Assembly: GCA_019163375.1 (NCBI GenBank)
Contig: JAFLKK010000004.1
Span: 310,001-374,000 of the forward strand
Direction: 5' to 3'
Length of the DNA stretch: 64,000 bases
Origin: Paludibacter sp.
GTDB lineage: Bacteria > Bacteroidota > Bacteroidia > Bacteroidales > Paludibacteraceae
The notes below the pieces were generated by a model that saw only the letters and a program-made list of their open reading frames with translations, was not told the origin of the DNA and did no database searches. Positions 24,670 to 34,549 of this stretch are shown one piece after another. Positions within the stretch are counted from its first letter, which is position 1. Every line of letters starts with the position of its first letter. Made by a program: the position numbers and the translations under genes.

Positions 24670-26877
24670 TCAATTAACCAGTTCAACTATTATATTATTT
24701 TCCTTTACACTAATGAAATAGTCTCCTGATTCCAGAACCCTTTTCCCTGTTTCGTCCACGTAACTAAAATCCCTATCGAGATCTACTTCAAATCGAAATA
24801 TTTTTGTCTCACCGGCTTTAATAACTTGTTTTTCAAAAAACTTCAACTCTTTTATTGGTCGGGTTATCGAACACACAGGGTCGGAAATAAACCAGTGAAC
24901 AGTTTCTGCACCATCCCGGATTCCTGTATTTGTAACTGGTATTTCTACCACAAGTTTATCTCCATGTTTAATTTTTAGCTGAGAAGCTTTAAGTTCGCCA
25001 TACTTAAAGGTAGTATAGCTTAACCCATATGTAAATTCATACCGTGGATTATTTGGTATATCCTGATATCCTCCCTTATTTTTACGAGCACTTTGCCGCA
25101 TATTGTAATAAATTGGAATTTGCTCTGCCGAATAGGGAAATGTCATAGCTAATTTACCTGAAGGATTAATTCTCCCTGATAGTATTCCTGCCACAGGTCT
25201 TCCCCCATTCACTCCTGGTTGCCAAATTTCAACAATAGCATCACTTGCGGGTTCAATGCGGTTTAGTTCCAGAGGTCGACCATTAGAAAGAATCAATACG
25301 ATTGGTTTTCCAAGCTTTTTCAATTCGAGTAGCAAATTCTCCTGTATCTGAGGCAATGATAAAGTTCTGGAACCATTCTCACCACTCCAGGTCTTTTTTT
25401 CACCTAAACAAACTAGAATCGCGTCGGCTCCTTGTGCTACTTTTGTTGCTTCTGCAAACTTAGAAGTATCATTACCATCAAAATCACAACCCTCAGCATA
25501 CAGGAGTTTCATGTTTTTAAATTCCGACTCCAACCCTTCATAAATGCTGACAACATCTTCAGCTTTGCCATGAGCTGACCATGAACCCAACAAATGTTCC
25601 TTGTTTTTAGCCATTGGCCCAATTACTGCTAACCGCGATTTCGTAGACAAAGGCAGTGTATTCTTTTCATTTTTAAGAAGTACGATTGACTCTTCAACCA
25701 ATTTTTCGACTGTTTTCAAGTTTTCCGGCAGCAAATAACGTTTATCTTCTGCTTTTACCGGGATGTATGGATTATCAAAAAGGCCTAATCTGAATTTCAC
25801 CCGCAAAACACGCCCAACAGCATCGTTAATTTTTTCGATTGGGATTGCACCTTCATTCACCAGTTCTGCTAAAGACTGCAGATAATATCTGTCATTCATA
25901 TCCATCTCAACTCCTGCCTGAAATGCCTTTAAAGTTGCTTCTTTCTTTGACCCGGCTACTCCCTGACGAATAAGTTGCTTGACAGCATCCCAATCGGAAA
26001 CCACGAACCCATCATGTTTCCATTTATCTTTCAAAACCTCTGTTAATGTATAATGGTTTGATGAAGCAGGAACACCGCTTATGTCATTGAATGCACTCAT
26101 AAGAGTGGCTGCACCGGCTTTAACTCCAGCTTCAAAAGGAGGTAAATAGGTATTCCATAGAGTTTGTTTAGATATCTCTGAATACGTGTAATCACGTCCA
26201 CCCTCGGAGGCTCCATAACCTACATAATGTTTCAGACATGCTGCTATATTCTTTGTGTTTGATAAATCAGTGCCTTGATATCCCTGAACGGAAGCTACTG
26301 CAAAAACCGCATTGGTATAAGGGTCTTCTCCATATCCTTCAGCAACACGTCCCCAGCGTGGGTCACGTGCTACGTCTATCATTGGAGAAAAGGTCCAGTC
26401 AACACCTGAAATTCGGGCTTCTTGTGCTGCTACTGAACATGATCGCTTAACTAATTCAGGATTCCACGAACATGCCTGCCCTAGTGAAATAGGATAAATA
26501 GTCCGAAAACCGTGAATAACATCATAACCAAACAAAATTGGAATACCAAGCCTTGATTCTTCCATTGCATGACGTTGAACACTATTTCGAAATACGGGGT
26601 CATATCCAAAATAGATAAGAGAGCCTATTTCAGCAGGCACCTTTTTAACTGCCTCCCCTACATTATTAGGATTATCATTATTACCAACCAGAACTTGATT
26701 GAGTTGATACACTTTCTCTTCCAACGTCATTCTTGACACTAAGTCATTTATCCGTTTTTCAACAGGGGCATTGGCATCCTTATAGAGCGGTTTTTCTTTT
26801 TTGGCTTGTGCAAAAGAGCTATTCATTATGCCTAAAAGTAATAAACAGCTAATTATAGTTAACCTTTTCATTTTCAT
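24670..26877 (-). CDS. bglX: Periplasmic beta-glucosidase BglX-like (GH3)
   Basis: 735 residues with a signal peptide (about 1-23). The (beta/alpha)8 domain carries WTFSPMIDVARDPRWGR and the nucleophile Asp295 in VVSDWDAV; the alpha/beta sandwich domain and a C-terminal Fn3-like domain (EIPVTNTGIRDGAETVH) follow, the standard BglX layout and length. It hydrolyses terminal beta-linked glucose or xylose from oligosaccharides in the periplasm. It belongs to the minus-strand sugar locus. Confidence 0.92.
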   Translation of the reverse strand: MKMKRLTIISCLLLLGIMNSSFAQAKKEKPLYKDANAPVEKRINDLVSRMTLEEKVYQLNQVLVGNNDNPNNVGEAVKKVPAEIGSLIYFGYDPVFRNSVQRHAMEESRLGIPILFGYDVIHGFRTIYPISLGQACSWNPELVKRSCSVAAQEARISGVDWTFSPMIDVARDPRWGRVAEGYGEDPYTNAVFAVASVQGYQGTDLSNTKNIAACLKHYVGYGASEGGRDYTYSEISKQTLWNTYLPPFEAGVKAGAATLMSAFNDISGVPASSNHYTLTEVLKDKWKHDGFVVSDWDAVKQLIRQGVAGSKKEATLKAFQAGVEMDMNDRYYLQSLAELVNEGAIPIEKINDAVGRVLRVKFRLGLFDNPYIPVKAEDKRYLLPENLKTVEKLVEESIVLLKNEKNTLPLSTKSRLAVIGPMAKNKEHLLGSWSAHGKAEDVVSIYEGLESEFKNMKLLYAEGCDFDGNDTSKFAEATKVAQGADAILVCLGEKKTWSGENGSRTLSLPQIQENLLLELKKLGKPIVLILSNGRPLELNRIEPASDAIVEIWQPGVNGGRPVAGILSGRINPSGKLAMTFPYSAEQIPIYYNMRQSARKNKGGYQDIPNNPRYEFTYGLSYTTFKYGELKASQLKIKHGDKLVVEIPVTNTGIRDGAETVHWFISDPVCSITRPIKELKFFEKQVIKAGETKIFRFEVDLDRDFSYVDETGKRVLESGDYFISVKENNIIVELVN

Positions 26878-26897
26878 GTAACTGTATTTGTTGTAAA

Positions 26898-27686
26898 TTA
26901 TTTATTTTTATGACTAAAAAGCCAGCTAAAAACACCTGGCTCTTTAAAAGTGTTATCCCAAGAGTTGTGATATACGCCCGGATATTCAGTGTATTTGATT
27001 TCACGTTTTCCATCGTTCAGCAGTTTGAATGCATCGCGTGCATAATTTACGGGAACAACCTGATCGATTGCACCGTGGAACAGCCACAATGGAGTTTTTT
27101 TGTTGTGTGCTGTAAACCAATCAATATCTACTGCACCACACATGATAAAAGCCGCCGCAAAGGTTTTTGGCATGCGTATCAACAATTCGTATGTTCCCAT
27201 GCCACCCATTGATAGTCCGCCAACATAAACCTGTTTCTTATTTATCTTGCCGGAGTTAATCCACTCTTTGGTCAAGGCCATCAATAATTTCATAGATGTA
27301 TTAGCTGCGCTGTCCTTGTAAAAGGTGAATTTAAACTTCATTGGACTACCTTTTGGTAAGACCTCTCGTTTTGCGTTTACCCAGTATCCAATTTCAGGAC
27401 ACTGCGGTGCAATAACTATGGCTGGATAATCGCTTTGTAAATTATCAACTAACCACTGACCACCATTTTTGAGCTGTTTTTCATTATCTGTACCACGTTC
27501 ACCCGCACCATGCAAAAATATAACCAGCGGGTATTTTTTGTTCGGATTATAATCCTTAGGGAACATTATACGATAGGGTAATGATTGAGAATTTACCGTA
27601 TAAACCCGTTTCTCAAATACTGACATGACTTGAGCCGATAACGGCAAAGTAATAAGCATCAACAGAAATAAAATTGTTTGTTTCAT
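26898..27686 (-). CDS. Secreted alpha/beta-hydrolase esterase
   Basis: 262 residues with a signal peptide (MKQTILFLLMLITLPLSA). VIFLHGAGERGTDNEKQ is the oxyanion region, Ser159 is the nucleophile in GGLSMGGMGT, and PLWLFHGAIDQVVP plus YPGVYHNSWDN place the acid and His. It fits phospholipase/carboxylesterase-like (CE1/dienelactone hydrolase) enzymes that remove acyl or feruloyl groups from polysaccharides. It is packed between GH3 and GH43-like genes. Confidence 0.87.
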   Translation of the reverse strand: MKQTILFLLMLITLPLSAQVMSVFEKRVYTVNSQSLPYRIMFPKDYNPNKKYPLVIFLHGAGERGTDNEKQLKNGGQWLVDNLQSDYPAIVIAPQCPEIGYWVNAKREVLPKGSPMKFKFTFYKDSAANTSMKLLMALTKEWINSGKINKKQVYVGGLSMGGMGTYELLIRMPKTFAAAFIMCGAVDIDWFTAHNKKTPLWLFHGAIDQVVPVNYARDAFKLLNDGKREIKYTEYPGVYHNSWDNTFKEPGVFSWLFSHKNK

Positions 27687-27692
27687 GACGAA

Positions 27693-29438
27693 TTACTTAA
27701 TAGTTATTATTTTAGTCCCTTTGGTAATTCCCGATTCGTTAAACGTATCGATGCTAAAATAATAGGTAATACCTTTGTTCAAGCCTGTAAGTTTTACAGA
27801 GTCACTATCATATACCATAAAAGACGTGTAAAGTTTATTTGCATCAATACCATAGTTAACTACATAGCCGGTGCCCGATTTATCTTTTGTCCATTTTACA
27901 ATCGCTTTGCGAGAGTCAGCATTGCGGTTAACTTCAAATTGAGTTACTCCCTGGGGTTTCTTCCCTTTTTTTAATCCAAATATTCTAAGGTCGTAAATAG
28001 AGAACTTTCCTTCAGGAACCTGCACATTCTCAATTTTTATATATTTCGCTTTCAACGGTTTGTCAAGCTCTATATATTCATGGCAAGCATCTTTTGTATT
28101 GTTGCTTTTATCAATTATGACTTTCCAAGTTTTCTGGTCGTTAGAAGCTAATACTTTGTAACAATAAGGCAACACCTTACTTTCCGGTCTAAGCTTAGCT
28201 TCATTATCTGCAAAATTCAATTGAATGGCATTTATGGTTACATTATTATCCAGTTCTATGCTCAGCCATTCACCTTCGTCGCCGGTTTTTGCCGACCACC
28301 AGGTCTGAATATTTTCATCAGTTGCATTTACAACAGGAAACTTTTCCAATGAAGATGACGCGGCAAGTTTTTTATTATAGGATAAGAGCATCCAGCCTTT
28401 GAAAAGATCTTCTTTTTCAAAATCTATTTTGCGGGTTGGCATTTTGGTGGGATAATCTCCAAATGCAGTGTATGTATGCAGTACTCCATCCTTGTCGAAA
28501 GCTGCCGGAAACAATCCCAAACGCCTCTCGTAAGGGTTGCGCACAGAAACAGACAAACTTGTTATGTGCCAATAATTACCGTACTTATCCTGAAATGTTG
28601 CGCTGTGACCTGATCCTGAAATGAAACCTCCCGGTTTGTAAGAAAAAGGGCTGTAGGCTTCAAATTTGAATGGACCAAGGGGCGAATCAGACTTGTATAC
28701 GCCATCGCCATAAATTTTAAGTTGTGTTGCAGGAGCCGCATATTGAAGATAGTACTGATTGTTGTACTTTGTCATCCATGCTCCTTCGCAAAATCCTTTC
28801 CTTTCTTTACTTCCATCTATCCAAATCTCCCAACCATGTTCCTGCATATTAGGATCAAAAAGAGAAACACGATCTGTCATAGGTTGCAAGTTTGCATCGA
28901 GTTGCACCCCATACATCGGCATGAAATTGGAAATCCCCCAATAAAGGTAAACTTTACCATCATCATCTTTAAAAAAACATGGATCCCAAACTGCAATGGA
29001 AAGTTTTTGCTTCATTGGTTTCCATTGATCTTCGAAAGGGTTGGTAGTATAATAAATATTATTTTTCTCCAATGAAGAACCAATATAGAATACTGTATCA
29101 CCTTTAATAAGCACATCAGGAGCATATTCGTCAATAATAGGCATACTCTTGATGGCAATATATTTCCAGTTCAACATATTATCCGAATACCAATAACCTC
29201 CTGAATGTGAGGCAAACAAAAAGTAGGTACCTTTATATAAGTGTACCACAGGATCGGCAGCTTCTCTGAAAAACATATCGTTTCCTATAGGTTCGGATCT
29301 AAAATTAAAATGATAATTCAAATCCATCGGATTGCAAAATGTCTTTTTTTCGGTCTGTGTTTTTGAACCGATTTCACCTGCCAGCACTATTACTCCACTT
29401 AGAATAAATAAGCAGATTAGAATTATTGATTTTTTCAT
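27693..29438 (-). CDS. GH43-like glycosidase with discoidin and Fn3 domains (copy 2)
   Basis: 581 residues with a signal peptide. The five-bladed propeller (about 30-325) has the GH43 triad: Asp in REAADPVV, Asp in VWDPCFF and Glu in FCEGAWM. A discoidin (F5/8 type C) domain follows near 345-495 (DNVTINAIQLNFAD, KYIKIENVQVPEGKFSIYDLRIFG), then an Fn3 domain. It is a close paralogue of the 32114-33838 product. The family contains arabinofuranosidases, xylosidases and galactofuranosidases; the substrate is not clear. Confidence 0.88.
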   Translation of the reverse strand: MKKSIILICLFILSGVIVLAGEIGSKTQTEKKTFCNPMDLNYHFNFRSEPIGNDMFFREAADPVVHLYKGTYFLFASHSGGYWYSDNMLNWKYIAIKSMPIIDEYAPDVLIKGDTVFYIGSSLEKNNIYYTTNPFEDQWKPMKQKLSIAVWDPCFFKDDDGKVYLYWGISNFMPMYGVQLDANLQPMTDRVSLFDPNMQEHGWEIWIDGSKERKGFCEGAWMTKYNNQYYLQYAAPATQLKIYGDGVYKSDSPLGPFKFEAYSPFSYKPGGFISGSGHSATFQDKYGNYWHITSLSVSVRNPYERRLGLFPAAFDKDGVLHTYTAFGDYPTKMPTRKIDFEKEDLFKGWMLLSYNKKLAASSSLEKFPVVNATDENIQTWWSAKTGDEGEWLSIELDNNVTINAIQLNFADNEAKLRPESKVLPYCYKVLASNDQKTWKVIIDKSNNTKDACHEYIELDKPLKAKYIKIENVQVPEGKFSIYDLRIFGLKKGKKPQGVTQFEVNRNADSRKAIVKWTKDKSGTGYVVNYGIDANKLYTSFMVYDSDSVKLTGLNKGITYYFSIDTFNESGITKGTKIITIK

Positions 29439-29454
29439 ATGCGTTCTTTTAAAC

Positions 29455-32037
29455 TTAAAGTGTGGTTGTTTCTTGTGATATTATATTAATCGAAGCTGAC
29501 TTTAAGCAAGCAGCACTAGCTTTAAGAGTAATCTTGCCAGCAGCACCATTAGGCTTTACAATAACCAATCCTCTTCCCTGATATACCTTCTTCTGGTTTT
29601 GCTGAAAGCTCGACATGTCACTTACATTACCATTCCCTACGCCTGCAATGGTAGCATTACCTGTAAGTTGATAAGTAACTTGCAAATCATCAATATTAGG
29701 TACTACATTCCCTTTTGCATCAATAATCTCCACATTTACATAAGATAAATCATTTAAATCTGCATTTATGGTCGTACGGTCAGCTACCAGGCGGATTCCC
29801 ACAGGTATTCCAGTTGTTGTCAAGACGGTTTCACATGTTTTCTTTCCATTATCAAAACCTTTAGCAACAAGAGTCCCCGGATGATAATCTACATCAAAAG
29901 CAGCTGTTACAGACCCTTCAGGAACGGTTTGTTCAGCAATCACTTTTCCATTTAATTCCAATTTCACTACTTTGCTTCTGGTGTAAACATGCACTTGCAT
30001 CTTTTTACCTTCTTGTCCGGGCCAATTCCACGATTTTAATTCTTCAGGAAATCCCCATGTTGCAATTGATTCTACTTTGCCTGACGGTATCGGATAATGT
30101 ACGAGTATTTCGATAGGGCTAATTCGCCAGACTACATCCTGATAAAAGGATGCTTGCTTTTTATTACCAATCAAATCAAAATCACCAGATCCTGAGTTGT
30201 AGATAGGCCATTCATCTTTAAAAAACTGACCCATGCCCATTAATCCCGTTAATTCGGGTCTGCCTTCAACTTTCAGTCTTGACTTACCAAGTCCTGCTTC
30301 GCCGATATAATCAAAAGCTGTCCACTTAAAGCTACCTATCATCCAAGGGCTTTGTTCAGATTTTTCCCAATTTTCTAATGTAAAAAGGGGTAATGATTCC
30401 GTCACTACATAAGTTTTGTTAGGATTTTTGGCATGTTGAGCATCGAAGAAATGTACTGTGGCGCTGTCACGTAAGAATTGCTTGGAATTACTTTCAAGAA
30501 AGTAATTATAGCCATCAACATCCAGATTTTCTAAATGTGGCTTATACGTTTCCAAAGATGCTTTTGTATAGGGTGGTAAGTAAACCATTGCTTCAGTGAC
30601 AGGTCGGGTAGAATCCAATTTACGCACTTCATCAGCCAGTTTTTTCCCAATCTCCACACCTAGCAAATCGGGAGCTTCGTAAATTTCATTCCCGATACTC
30701 CACATGATTACTGAGGGGTGATTTCTGTCTCTAAAAATCATGGCCGCTAAATCTTTTTGCCACCATTGATTAAAATAAAGACTATAATCGTCCGGATTTT
30801 TAGGTCTTACCCATGTATCAAATGCTTCGTCCATAACCAACATACCCAAGCGGTCACAAGCATCTAACAATGCCTCAGATGGAGGATTGTGGCTTGTGCG
30901 TATTGCATTATAGCCATTTTTCTTTAGTATCTCTATTTTTCGCTCTTCGGCTCTGTCGATTGCAACAGCACCCAATGGCCCATTGTCATGGTGGATACAT
31001 CCACCTTTCATTATAATTGCTTTACCATTCAACAAAAATCCTTTAGTTCCATCAAATTTTAGACTTCTGATACCAAACACTGTTTCTACACGGTCAATGG
31101 TTTCTGTACCATTTTTGATTTCGGTAACAGCTTTATAGAGTTGTGGTGATTCTAATGACCATAAAGCCGGGTTAGAAAGTGTTATGGTTTGATCATCTTT
31201 AATTGATTTACCTGTTACTAATTGCAGTTCTTTTTGGGTAGTACCAACAGCTTTGCCACTTGGATCGTGAATGGTAGTTACCAAATTGATAGTACTATTG
31301 GATTTTTGTTCATTGTTTATGGTAGAATTTATTTTTACCGTTGCACTTTTTTGTGATACTTCCGGAGTAGTAACATAAACTCCCCATGTATCCACATGAA
31401 CCGGGTTAGTTACTGTCAACCATACGTGGCGATAGATACCGGAACCGGCATACCAACGAGAATTTTTTCCTTCGTTTCGCACGTTGACAGCAATTACGTT
31501 TTCCTGACCAACAGGTTTTAGATAAGGAGTCAAGTCATAATAAAAAGGAGTATATCCATAAGGATGATTTCCTAAGAGTTTCCCATTCAGCCAAACAACT
31601 GCATTTTGATACACTCCATCAAAATGAATAGAGACGCATTTGTTTATATGAGCTTGTTCAGTTGCAAACTTCTTCCGATACCAGCCGATGCCACCGACAG
31701 TCCAACCTGTAGCCGCTCTTCCTATGCTGCTCTTCGAGAAGGGACCTACAACTTTATCCTGAGTTTGGTTGGGCAAATCCTCAATACTCCAATCATGCGG
31801 CAAGTTGATTTTTCTCCATTTTGAATCATCAAAACCTGACAACTCAGCATCTGAAACACTATCTTTTGTAAATTGCCACCCTTTATCAAAAAGCGAAGTA
31901 CGTAGAATAGAGGTGTTTTTTGCCATTGAAGACAAAACTGAAATGAATGCAATTAAAATAATGATAAAAACTCTTTTCAAGAAAATTGCAATATTTGCAA
32001 TACTATCTAATTGATTCTGCATTGTTGTGTTTTTCAT
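29455..32037 (-). CDS. GH2 beta-galactosidase-like enzyme
   Basis: 860 residues with an N-terminal hydrophobic export segment. It has a jelly-roll sugar-binding domain, an Ig-like domain, a TIM barrel with acid/base Glu451 in WSIGNEI and nucleophile Glu547 in VVTESLPLF, and C-terminal DUF4982-type beta domains (AKGNVVPNIDDLQVTYQLTG). It probably removes beta-galactose or a related sugar from side chains. The two GH43-like genes lie on either side, which suggests joint action on one glycan. Confidence 0.9.
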   Translation of the reverse strand: MKNTTMQNQLDSIANIAIFLKRVFIIILIAFISVLSSMAKNTSILRTSLFDKGWQFTKDSVSDAELSGFDDSKWRKINLPHDWSIEDLPNQTQDKVVGPFSKSSIGRAATGWTVGGIGWYRKKFATEQAHINKCVSIHFDGVYQNAVVWLNGKLLGNHPYGYTPFYYDLTPYLKPVGQENVIAVNVRNEGKNSRWYAGSGIYRHVWLTVTNPVHVDTWGVYVTTPEVSQKSATVKINSTINNEQKSNSTINLVTTIHDPSGKAVGTTQKELQLVTGKSIKDDQTITLSNPALWSLESPQLYKAVTEIKNGTETIDRVETVFGIRSLKFDGTKGFLLNGKAIIMKGGCIHHDNGPLGAVAIDRAEERKIEILKKNGYNAIRTSHNPPSEALLDACDRLGMLVMDEAFDTWVRPKNPDDYSLYFNQWWQKDLAAMIFRDRNHPSVIMWSIGNEIYEAPDLLGVEIGKKLADEVRKLDSTRPVTEAMVYLPPYTKASLETYKPHLENLDVDGYNYFLESNSKQFLRDSATVHFFDAQHAKNPNKTYVVTESLPLFTLENWEKSEQSPWMIGSFKWTAFDYIGEAGLGKSRLKVEGRPELTGLMGMGQFFKDEWPIYNSGSGDFDLIGNKKQASFYQDVVWRISPIEILVHYPIPSGKVESIATWGFPEELKSWNWPGQEGKKMQVHVYTRSKVVKLELNGKVIAEQTVPEGSVTAAFDVDYHPGTLVAKGFDNGKKTCETVLTTTGIPVGIRLVADRTTINADLNDLSYVNVEIIDAKGNVVPNIDDLQVTYQLTGNATIAGVGNGNVSDMSSFQQNQKKVYQGRGLVIVKPNGAAGKITLKASAACLKSASINIISQETTTL

Positions 32038-32113
32038 AAAATAATTATTAAATATCTTTTTTATACCTTTTTACGTTGGATTATTAAATTGTTCTACAGT
32101 AATTTAAATACAA

Positions 32114-33838
32114 TCACTTATTCTGAGTTTCGATAACTTTTATTGTTTTGGTAATCCCATTCTCATTGAAAGCTTCAATTGTAAAATAATACTTCAGTAA
32201 ACTGTTCAGGCTATGGATTGTTATAGAATCGGAGCCTAATACCTGATAGTTTAGGTATAACTTATCAGGTGCTGTGCCATAACGGATATTGTATCCGATT
32301 GCATTGGCACTTTTTTGCCACTTGAGTGTAACATTACGTGCATCAGCTGTATCGCGAATAGCTGTGAATGAGGACACCGGCTGAGCTACTTTTCCGTTGC
32401 CTTTACCAAAGATCCGTAAACCGGATAGGGCAAATTTTCCATCAGGCACATGATAATTAGTCAACCTGATATAACGGGCAGATACCGGATTTTGTAATTC
32501 AATATAATCGTGTGGCGCGTCAGTTTTGCTAGTTCTCTTATCGGAGAGAATCTTCCATGATTTCTTGTCGCTGGAGTATTCAAGCAAATATTGATAATAT
32601 ATCGAGTCCGTGCGTCCTAAAATAGTTGTTGCTTCATCAAAATAGTTTATCTGAACAGCATTTACCTTTGATTGTTTTTGCAAATCAACCAATATCCATT
32701 CACCTTTATTACCTGTTTCGGCACTCCAATATTTACGAATTTCTTCATTTGTAACGTTTTCCTTTTGATGGTCGGCTAATGTGGAAGATACTTCAACAGG
32801 TTTTTTATACGACAATAACATTCCGGAAAGTTGATAATCTTCTGGGCCTTTCATGCGTTTTTGTGGTACTGCATGCGGAAAATCGCCAAAAATTGTGGAG
32901 GTATAAAAGGTTCCGTCTTTATCGAAAAAAGCAGGAAACAGACCTAATCGTCTTTCAAAATGATCCTTGACAGAAATTGTCATGGTTCCCATGTGCCAGT
33001 AGTTGCCCCATTTATCCTGAAATGTGGTACTGTGCCCAGCTCCACAAATAAAACCTTCGGGTTTGTATGAGAAAGGGTTGTTATCAGCTACTTTGAATGG
33101 ACCTAAGGGAGAATCTCCAACATATAATCCATCCGCATAACTTTTGTATTCAGTTCCGGGAACTGCATATTGTAAATAATACTTATCGTTATGCTTCGTC
33201 ATCCAGGCACCTTCAACCCAAGGTTTTCGCCTTCCGGTATAATCGTTATAATCGCTTGGACGCTCCCAGCCATAGTCTTTGGTATTACTAATTACCAGTT
33301 CAGCTTGAGAGCCAATGGGTTCAAATGTTTCTTTATTTAATTCTAGCCCATAGATGGGCTTGATGTTAGAAAGACCATGATACAAGTACAGACGTCCATT
33401 ATCATCTAAAAATAAGCATGGATCATTGGGAGTAAACGGAAAATTTTCTTTGACTATTTGCCATTTTCCTGTTAACGGATCAGTTGATTTATAGATTCGT
33501 CTATCAAGCGCCATGAAATATACAGCATCATTCATGACTACAGCAGCAGGAGCATAGTCTTCGAGAGGCAGGTCGGTTGTAGTGACAAATGACCAACTAA
33601 TTAAATTATTGGAGACCCAGTAGCCTCCTGATTTAGATGCAAACAGGAAATATTTACCTTTAAATAAAACCACTACAGGATCGGCTGCCTCACGACGAGA
33701 AGGACTATTTAATTGAAACCTGTAATTGAGATTTAAAGGATTACAACTGGTTGTTTGTTTATGTATCTTTTGAGCATTGACTTGCAATGAACAAAGTGTA
33801 AAGAAGACGAATATTGCCCTTAATAGTGGATTTTTCAT
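32114..33838 (-). CDS. GH43-like glycosidase with discoidin and Fn3 domains (copy 1)
   Basis: 574 residues with a signal peptide. The triad is in REAADPVV, PNDPCLF and WVEGAWM. Discoidin (VNAVQINYFDEA, PVSARYIRLTNYHVPDGK) and Fn3 (YNIRYGTAPDKLYL) domains follow as in the 27693-29438 product. Conservation of all three acids in both copies suggests that both are active, perhaps on different linkages. A hairpin at 33985-34012 separates it from the gene upstream. Confidence 0.88.
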   Translation of the reverse strand: MKNPLLRAIFVFFTLCSLQVNAQKIHKQTTSCNPLNLNYRFQLNSPSRREAADPVVVLFKGKYFLFASKSGGYWVSNNLISWSFVTTTDLPLEDYAPAAVVMNDAVYFMALDRRIYKSTDPLTGKWQIVKENFPFTPNDPCLFLDDNGRLYLYHGLSNIKPIYGLELNKETFEPIGSQAELVISNTKDYGWERPSDYNDYTGRRKPWVEGAWMTKHNDKYYLQYAVPGTEYKSYADGLYVGDSPLGPFKVADNNPFSYKPEGFICGAGHSTTFQDKWGNYWHMGTMTISVKDHFERRLGLFPAFFDKDGTFYTSTIFGDFPHAVPQKRMKGPEDYQLSGMLLSYKKPVEVSSTLADHQKENVTNEEIRKYWSAETGNKGEWILVDLQKQSKVNAVQINYFDEATTILGRTDSIYYQYLLEYSSDKKSWKILSDKRTSKTDAPHDYIELQNPVSARYIRLTNYHVPDGKFALSGLRIFGKGNGKVAQPVSSFTAIRDTADARNVTLKWQKSANAIGYNIRYGTAPDKLYLNYQVLGSDSITIHSLNSLLKYYFTIEAFNENGITKTIKVIETQNK

Positions 33839-33984
33839 AAAGTAGATTTTCTAAGGATAACCGTAATTGTCAATTCATTTGATTTCTGCGAAAAAAGGAG
33901 GGCGCGTTAACTATTAGCTAAATAAAGGAGGTCGCTGAAAATTGATTAAAAAAAAGGAGTAAAAATATAAATTTGGAACTGAAT

Positions 33985-34012
33985 AGTAGGGTGGCTTATG
34001 TGCCACCCTACT
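33985..34012. terminator. Hairpin downstream of the small secreted protein gene
   Basis: AGTAGGGTGGC (33985-33995) and GCCACCCTACT (34002-34012) form a perfect 11-bp stem. On the minus strand no T tract follows, so its strength as a terminator is uncertain; on the plus strand a T-rich run follows. Confidence 0.6.
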
Positions 34013-34017
34013 ATTTT

Positions 34018-34407
34018 TTATTTTGCATCAGTTTTTGCTTCAACTTTTCTCACTCCTGTACAATCAAACATGTCCATCAATGATCCGGTTACATTATTAT
34101 CATCTTTCTTTTCTAAAAAAAGATAACAATCGTAACCACTCGCAGTGTAATAGCCTGTTACAGATCCGTCTTTCTCTTCGACTTTAGAAAATACGTCTTT
34201 AGGTTTACCTTCATTCAACATAAATCCAGTTAACTTACCATCTGTTCGTTCAAAAACGACATCCATTTTTGCCTCACCTTGAGGCAGACCTGTTATTGTA
34301 ACAGTCCATTTACCTACAAAATAATCAGCAGGTGCCTGAGCTTTTGCTCCAACAGAAAATACCAAGCTGCAAACAATAGCAGCAATAAAAACACTTAATT
34401 TTTTCAT
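34018..34407 (-). CDS. Small secreted lipocalin-like protein
   Basis: 129 residues with a signal peptide cut near residue 23 (VGAKA). The mature part is a run of beta strands: FVGKWTVTITGLPQGEAKMDVVFER, GKLTGFMLNEG, GSVTGYYTASGYDCYLFLEKK, a pattern common for secreted ligand-binding barrels in sugar loci. Function unknown. It lies just after the TonB-dependent receptor gene. Confidence 0.72.
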   Translation of the reverse strand: MKKLSVFIAAIVCSLVFSVGAKAQAPADYFVGKWTVTITGLPQGEAKMDVVFERTDGKLTGFMLNEGKPKDVFSKVEEKDGSVTGYYTASGYDCYLFLEKKDDNNVTGSLMDMFDCTGVRKVEAKTDAK

Positions 34408-34549
34408 GACGTTTAATTTTTAGAATTTTTGATTTTTGTAGTTTAAAAAATGATTTTGGAATTTTAAGAACCTAACTCTCAAAGTTCTTTTTTATGAAGA
34501 ACTTTGATGAGTCAGGTATTTCACAACTAATTTTATACCTTTTATTAGT

